A DNA stretch of 64,000 nucleotides from Diogma glabrata (lineage: Eukaryota; Arthropoda; Insecta; Diptera; Cylindrotomidae). This document shows positions 57,000-64,000 of this stretch, one piece after another. Every line of letters starts with the position of its first letter. Position 1 is the first letter of the stretch. The notes beneath the pieces are model-generated. The model did not search any database and was not told the origin of the DNA. It saw only the letters and a list, made by a program, of their open reading frames with translations. The translations under genes were made by a program, and so were the position numbers. The DNA is taken from NCBI GenBank assembly GCA_963693315.1, contig OY856188.1:243801426-243865425 (forward strand), read 5' to 3'.

Positions 57000-59900
57000 A
57001 CATCCTAGCTCGTAAATTATATCGTTGAGCACTTTTAACAAATGCTTCAGAAGTTAGTTCAAGGATCCGACTACGGATTTTGTTCAAGTAGTCAGGACGC
57101 AGAAGTGTTTCACCCGGTTCATGAAGACTGGTTAATCGTTTCAATAACTCATAGGAAGAACCGTGAGTTATCATAGCAAATCCAAACATAGCATAATATG
57201 GACAGCACTAGATAGTTTGATGTAAGGAACATCATAGTGCGCATGAGATTTCGCTCAAATGCATATCCCATTTAGAATGTTTTTCTTTTATATAAGCCCT
57301 AATTCCAGAAAGAACACTCCCATTCACCCGTTCGGAAGCATTAGCTTGTGGTGAATATAAAGCTAATAAAGTATGTCTCACTCCGTGCTTTAGTAGGAAA
57401 TATTCAAACAATTTAGATTTATATTGTGTACCGTTGTCAGATACAACAACTTCTGGACAGCCGAACATATGAAAAACATTGGTGGCCAATAATTGTCAGA
57501 TTGGTTCAGCAGTTAATTTGCGCAAAGGAAGCAAAAAGGGATACTTGGTCACATGATCAAGTACTACAAGTATAGCAATGTTTCTGGTCTTTGAACGAGG
57601 GCAAGGCACAATAATATCGATAAAAAATCGCTGACCAATCCGATCAGTTTTATCGGAGATAACATAGGAGCACGAAGTGGAATATTCGGAGCTTTAATAT
57701 CTTTACAGGTTTTACAGTTCATCACGAACTTTTTCACTTGGGTGTACATTTTTGGCCAGTAATAGAAGTGTCGGATGTTATACAAGGTTTTTGCTAAACC
57801 TCCATGAGACGAAGTTAGATGATATAGGCCCTTGCAATGCACTCGTCAGTGAATTCCTCGGGTAACCATAACTTCCAAACTTCACCCTCTGGAGGAATCT
57901 CAGTATCAAAACAAGCTTGTCTTATATATACCCGATCAGAAATTACTTTCAGCACAGGCAAGGTACCGTCTGCTTCCGTAACTAAGTTTACCAACTCCAA
58001 ATATCGTGAAGTGTTGAAGAAAAGTGAATTAAGATCTATATCAGGCATTAAACACACTTCGGAAAAAGCATCGACAGAATCACGTCTTGATAGGGTGTCA
58101 TGAACGGTATTCAATTTACCCTTATGGTATACTCAATATCAAAGACGTAACCCTGAAATTTCAAGCTCCAAGAACCAGAAAGGTATTTTGTTGCATGAGC
58201 CACTTCAGTGAAGCATGATCAGTCATGATCTTAAAAGCCTGACCCTCGACATACGTTCTAAATATTTTTACTCCAAGTACGGATGCTAAGCATTCGTTTT
58301 CACTAGTGGAATAGTTGCGTTGGGCAGAATTAAGTTTTTTGGATATTTACGCTATAGGATGTTCTATACCGTCCATGTCACATTGAAGCAATACACAACC
58401 TACTCCATCATAGCAAGCATCACACTGAAACTGATATAAGTGCAATATTAAGGTTTTTAAATGCAACTCTAGCACCTTCTGTCCACACGAATCTACCAGT
58501 TGATTTCGTCAACAAATCAGAAATTGGAGATGACACTACCAGATATAAATCTTCGGTAATAACCGAGGAATCGACGTATCTGTTTGAGTGTACGAGGAGC
58601 AGAAAATTCAGATATCGCCTGAGTTTTATCAGGATCTATTTTTAGCATACCACCTCCCATGACATAGCATAAATATTTGACTTCCGGCAAGAGAAATTTA
58701 ATTTTTTTCCACGTTTATCGTCAAATTTGTTCCATCAATCTGTGAAAGGGGGTATGCATCCTTTTTAGTAACCGTATTGACCTTCTGGCTTTCCAAACAA
58801 AGATGATTCTACCCTGGTTTTGCGTAAAAGAACCACAGGTGAGCTCCATGAACTGCTGATGAGCTCTTCCCCCATCAGGCTGGTGAAATCGGGTAATGAC
58901 TTTGTTTGATGGGGACTGCGTCACCTACATCAATCACATGTTCTAATATGTGTGTCGGACCCAGACCCATTTTCGAAAATGATGGTAGGCGTTGAATGGA
59001 GTTGTGTAATTGTTGCTGTTCATCCATGGTCAACCTTGACATAATAGATTCCACAGCCGTAACAGTGGGTAAGTTAAATACTGGGTTAAACATACAAAGC
59101 GTTGAAGAAATCTATCTATATCTATAATGAACGCGTCCATGGTTCTGACTTGGTTCATAAATGAAATGTTTGTGTTTACAAATCCCCAAGATCTTCTGCT
59201 TCTGTCCATTAGCAGTACGAACGACGGCGGATGAATAGGTAAGAAGATCCGGAGTCTGCGTAATTTCTTTAGCCAAATCACCACCAATTTCAGTCAAGGA
59301 CGCTCCACTATCCAACAATCCGGCTTAAGATTTACCCAATAAGGTAACTGTGGCATAAGATCTAACATCGTGGGCCAATTTCACTATAAGGGAAATGGTT
59401 TGAGATTTAAACATGCGTCAGTGTTGCCAATAACCACGTGAACGCAGTGCGGAGCGCAATGGAGTCCTTGAACTAGAAAGCGAATCAAGGAATAAGTTCG
59501 AACGCACCGCTATATACTCTGTTAGTCGTTGCTAGTAGTTGTTAGTAGAGAATGATCGAGGTTCATTGGTGTAGGGTGCTCGCTTTAAAAGTGACAAATT
59601 TACATCATGAGTCAGTAAAAGAATATCAGAAGTAGTGTTTTCAGCCTGTACAACAAAATTTTGGCCCATCTTTCCGTTTTCCTAACAATGATCACAATTG
59701 GGATTAATAACATCATCCTTTCCACAACCCCAACAGAATATTCGTTGTGGTTCATGACAATCATACGATGACAAGGGAGTTTGCAATTTCAACAAGTTGT
59801 CGGATTAGTTACTCGTTTAGTTAAGGGCGCTGATTGAATAGCTGCCAATTCGTTTGATATCGAATCAGGAGGAAGTTCACTAATCCTTACTTGTGAGAAT

Positions 59901-60640
59901 TTCTGTGCTATATCCAACTCGGACACAGGTCTAGATGGCCGATAGTTGTATTCGCGAGGTATAGTAATGGGTTCGGCCCAATGTTTTTCTCTGTCTCTGC
60001 ACAATTGACGCAAGTGTTCCAAGCCATTTATGGTAACATACAAGAGTTTTCGGCGTACTTCAATTCACAAATTATTACGTATCAACGTCAACAGTTTGCC
60101 ATCACTCATTAGAACCATCAATTTATCGGATAACTTATATAACGCATGCAGAAAATCGTCAAACAACTCAGTTGGCCTCTGTCTTCTGGCCCTCATTCTC
60201 TCTTTTATTTCATCATCCATTTGTCTGTCTCTGAGTTCTGCACGTAAAGCATGACAAATGTCATTCCATATAAGTTGACAATTTTGGCGGTAGTACTGCC
60301 AGAACCATTCAGATGCTCTATCAGTTAAAAGTAGATACAGACTATGGGTGATTATGGAAAAATCATTTTGATTTCGGTCAACCTCTCCACTCTGAAAATG
60401 AAAGCTTCCACATCTAGACCATCAGGTTTGACGATAAAAGAATAATTCCAATTACGGATTGTAGTAGAGTGCTGATCGTGGTGTTGTCGGTATTGAGTAG
60501 AAGCAGGACGAGGTTCAGATGACAGAGGTTGTGCTGGTGGTATATTTCGGGGTACCAAATCGTCTCTCATTGAATGTGAGGACCAAGCCTGGTGCCGCAA
60601 CGGAGAGAAATTGGACTCTGCATTTGGTCTGTCTGAAAGA
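56950..60640 (-). pseudogene. Ty3/gypsy copy B: Gag to integrase (decayed)
   Basis: Minus-strand pieces in order: Gag (WNYSFIVKPDGLDVEAFIFR at about 60,400; RARRQRPTELFDDFLHALYK at about 60,150-60,200; then a degraded zinc region near 59,690-59,790); protease (GLLDSGASLTEIGG; about 59,280-59,320); RT start (LGPTHILEHVIDVGDAVPIK, QSHYPISP; about 58,870-58,990); RNase H (CDACYDGVGCVLLQ; NECLASVLGVKIFRTYVEGQ; about 58,230-58,420). The integrase zinc region is HGGLAKTLYNIRHFYYWPKM...NCKTC (57,564-57,842), and its core and end are CPEVVVSDNGTQYKSKLFEY, SPQANASERVNGSVLSGIRA and QRYNLRARMSLFKPGD. Many stops and frameshifts. No LTR recognised. Related to the + strand relic at 34.75-35.25 kb. Confidence 0.85.
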
Positions 60641-62640
60641 ATTGTTGAGTTTTGTTTTATCGAAATTGTAACCAATAATTTAGAATTCAATAAAAATTCT
60701 CTAACACATTTTTCTTTACTTGTATTCAGGCACAAAGTTAAAATAAATTTCACGATTTTAACAAAAACAAAAGTAGATGACAACTCATCAAAATCTGAAT
60801 TACCAATCGTCTTCTACTCAGTGAGATTCTCGTATTTATAATTAAAATGAGAACATCGAAATCGATGCGTTCGCAATCTACGAAAATTATTGTTGCAAAC
60901 TATAATGAAAATTATGCATCATCATAACAAACATGAAAGAAAATTGAGTTTCAGACCATCATATATTTAAAACAAAAATGTTGACTACCCGTAAAGCAAT
61001 AAATATATTTCAAATTGGTAAATTGAGGATGGTTGTAAATTATTGTTTCTCAAATCTTCAACGAATCAGATTTTTCATTTTAGACCGTGACAGTGTATTT
61101 TTTTTATAATTCTAGAGATAATATATTGTTATTAACGGCGTTCTAAGACCAGCACATCAAATACATGTATTTCGCTAACTAAGCTAGTTTCTCTTTGTCT
61201 ATTTTTCATTTCAAAAATCCGTTTAAATCATTATCGCCAATTGTCTGTCAGAGACTAATCAACAAAATTCTAAAAAACCAAAACAACGCTAAAAACTCAA
61301 CTCAAACAAAAATTTAAGAAAAAATAAAAAAGTTTCACAATTAAATTAAATTAAAAACTCATTTTTAAACAAAGTTTTGTTCTTAAAAAAAATTGATCAA
61401 ATCTTTCATCATGTATATGACCTATTAAAAGTACTTCAAAATTAAAAGTTCTTAGAACAAAAAGACTCCAGTAAACTTTAACAACAACAAAAGCATCAAG
61501 TAATAAAGACAAAACGGTAGTTAAGCTGCTAGTAAATGAAAATTAAATCAAATATTTAATTTTATTAACTTCTTTGTTTGTCTAATAGCAGATCAAAGTT
61601 TTCTGTATATGAGCGCCAATTACGATAAAAACTTATAATATACCGAAAAGTATTGATTCATAAAATCAGACATAAGAAAGTTTACATTTGAATAAAACTT
61701 TGAAAGTTTTTAGAGAAGAATTTACAAGTACCAATTTTCAGTATAAGACAATTGAGATTCTCGACTGCGTAACAGGTTTTCACAGACGTTCGTCTTATCT
61801 TATATCACAAACTTTATTAGTCATACTGCCTCTAAATCTCCCTACTGCCTTTCAAATAAATTTTAAGAAATAAATTTCAAATGACTATAAACAAAATAAT
61901 TATAATTTATGTATTGCAATATTTTATTCCTATACAAACTTTAGCAAAAACATATTACAAAATCTATAATATAAATCTTGTTAAAATCAAAAATTCAGCT
62001 CCAGAGATTAAGATTAATACTAATATAACGAATGATTGTGTGGATCAAAAAGCTTAAGAATACAAACAAATATATTTATTCATCAAATAATTCACAAACA
62101 TTTACTTGTTACGTATTTGTATGAGACGCAAAGTCATAAAGGAATAAAATTCAAAAAATTGAAATTTATTGTTAAAGAAGAGTAAAATTGGCAATTAAAA
62201 TTTTTAAAACTATTATTTAGAATTAACTGTTTGCTTGCAGGTGTAACGAAAATACTAAATATATAAATGTTCATTTTGAAATGATTTGTCGTTATTCTAA
62301 AATCTAACTCAACGCCAGGAATGTGAAAACAGTTTTTTATTCATTTTTATCCCATGTGGTATACAATAATAGTTTGCATAACGATGTCATAATGAAATGT
62401 AACAAAATGTACTTCATTTCACGCAAGTATGAAATTTACAGCTCATTGATCATTCGAGCGGGACATGTACATATTAGAGAGTTAAACTCTATGCTTTTTC
62501 TACGGCATTTAATAAACATAAAAATATTGTTTGGGGCTTTTTGTGCATAATTAAACTGAAGTCAGTAAGGAAATAATTTGAATGTTTTCAATTTAAAAGT
62601 GTGGTTAGATATTTCTCAGAGAAAAACTCCGTTTCTCCTT
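60641..62640. other. Intronic DNA, no gene seen
   Basis: AT-rich and low in complexity. The stretch up to about 60,840 may still be the 5' region of gypsy copy B. No LTR boundary or host exon was recognised. Short frames at 61,688-61,873 and 62,323-62,550 carry no recognisable domain. Confidence 0.4.
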
Positions 62641-62644
62641 TACG

Positions 62645-62730
62645 TGATTCGAACGGGTTTGAACCTACTCCATCAGCGCCATCTTCGAATTCATTAGTAG
62701 ACATGCTATCAATTACGCCACCAAGGCGAT
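62645..62730 (-). repeat. tRNA-like sequence, possible SINE head or tRNA pseudogene
   Basis: On the minus strand an A-box-like TGGCGTAATTGATAGC (62,720-62,705) is followed about 54 bp later by GGTTCAAACCC (62,665-62,655), a perfect match to the B-box consensus GGTTCRANYCC. The A-to-B spacing is longer than in most tRNAs, as in those with a long variable arm. No clean acceptor stem is evident, so a tRNA-derived repeat is more likely than a working tRNA. Confidence 0.4.
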
Positions 62731-64000
62731 ATCTATTTCGAAGTTGAAAATTCATTATCTCTGTTATTATACTCCTTATTATGGAAATGTTTTTACATTA
62801 ATATTATATAAGGATTATACGAATATAACATAAATTTTTGTATTGAATTTCTACGTATTAATTTTGTGTAAATTTAAAGGCTGGAAATATTTATGTTAAT
62901 AAATATATTAATCGAAATACCCTCTATATTGAATGACTCGTATTACGTAGTTTTTTCCGATTATCATCTGATATTCTTCCTGACATATGAGAAGTGATAA
63001 TCGGGTTAAAAAATGGGTTTTAAAATCCATTATAACGGCCGTTTGGATACTAATATTTTTAAAAACTTCATAAATTTAGAATCTGTGGAAACATTTTAAT
63101 CCGTTTCTTAGAAATATAAACCTCTGCAGTTAGAGGTTTTTGACTTGTCGGCTTCAACAAAAAATATTGCAACTATCCCCAACAACAACCATTGACAAAA
63201 ACCTTATAACAGTCAATGAAAAAAAAATAAAAAGATTTGAATGGAAGAAATTAATTTCTTTTTCTTAGAAATAAGCTATATTGATATTTTGCAGTAATTG
63301 CACGACATATGATATAGAGTAGTTTGCTGTGTGTTTTTCATATAGTGGCATAAATTGCCACACATATGTTCTGTGCTAGATTTGATATTTGAATGTTGCA
63401 AAATTGCATAGATATAGTTTTGCTTATATGTAGCTAATTTTCTTTTTAAAATTTGTTCGATATCTGTTTGTAAATAATCTGTTTTGTTTAAACTAATGTG
63501 ATACATCAGATTTTACTTGTACACAAAACTATCTCATCTCAAAATCCACCTATTAATCTATCTACCAAAATCTGCCTAAACGGCATCTTGCCGCTCGGAT
63601 TTTTTAGATTTTTTATTCGGTGAAAAACAATCTTATTCCGGTTTTTGAATCACATATTTTACAAAACAAATAAATTAAATATATTAATGAAACGTGACTA
63701 GTGAGTATGCAAAAAACAACATGTTGCGCTATATTTTGGAAAAATCTATCAAGGGTTTTGGAAGCAATACTCAAAAAAATTTTAAAAAAATTGAAAAAAG
63801 GACGTTTACATTTTTCTATAATCAACGCCATTATTTTAGAATTAAATTTGGAAATTTTTTGAATGCTTTATAAATTTCAAACTCTTCTAAAGAATCCATT
63901 AAAAAATCTTTGTTACATAAATCTAAATTTTGTTCGAAACCGGTGTAGTTATGGTTAATATTATTTAAATGATTTGCAAAAAGTGACTTTAAATTTTGTT
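62731..64000. other. Intronic DNA to the window end, no gene seen
   Basis: AT-rich. Minus frames at 63,276-63,506 and 63,613-63,831 have no recognisable domain. No transporter exon was found here. Confidence 0.4.

Overview
The window reads as one strand-paired piece of a large, AT-rich, transposon-packed arthropod (most likely insect) nuclear genome. The evidence is GT-AG spliced exons, a long intron, and many eukaryotic transposon classes (Ty3/gypsy, BEL/Pao, jockey-like and RTE-like non-LTR elements, hAT, a tyrosine-recombinase element, Helitron, MITEs, foldback-type inverted repeats). Nothing bacterial is present. I cannot fix the insect order from the sequence alone.

Host gene. Only one host gene is well supported. 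It is a + strand monocarboxylate-transporter-like MFS protein, of which two coding exons are visible: 12,350-12,983 (5' UTR end plus the long N-terminal cytosolic region) and 44,813-45,045 (first membrane helix with the EGDWGW signature). The splice phases agree (2 nt + 1 nt), and the intron between them is about 31.8 kb. Upstream UTR exons and the rest of the transporter lie outside the window or were not found. The 5' UTR carries an overlapping out-of-frame uORF.

Layout. 1-12.3 kb: AT-rich DNA with a diverged ~458-bp tandem array, two (TA)n tracts, a non-LTR C-terminal relic, a 165-bp MITE, a tRNA-like sequence, a decayed tyrosine-recombinase ORF and a cluster of inverted repeats. 13.0-44.8 kb (the long intron): a 485-bp MITE; a nearly intact jockey-like non-LTR element on the minus strand (15.7-18.9 kb); a foldback-repeat-bounded segment (19.3-24.8 kb) holding a relic of an uncharacterised conserved protein; a (CCACCATGA)n minisatellite; a 3-kb nested inverted-repeat block (25.4-28.3 kb); a second minisatellite; a GC-richer repeat block (32.2-33.2 kb); a gypsy integrase relic; and a decayed BEL/Pao element (36.1-41.8 kb) split by an RTE-like insertion with an imperfect 12-bp target duplication.

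45-64 kb (next intron): a structurally complete 6.7-kb BEL/Pao element with two 439-bp LTRs and a TTGCT target duplication, but with three lesions in pol; a Helitron helicase scrap; two different decayed Ty3/gypsy copies separated by a hAT relic; then AT-rich DNA with a second tRNA-like sequence.

The genes do not form an operon or pathway. The window is a host transporter gene whose introns have served as a landing site for transposons. The least explained structures are the nested inverted-repeat block at 25.4-28.3 kb and the foldback-bounded segment at 19.6-24.7 kb, which share sequence with each other.
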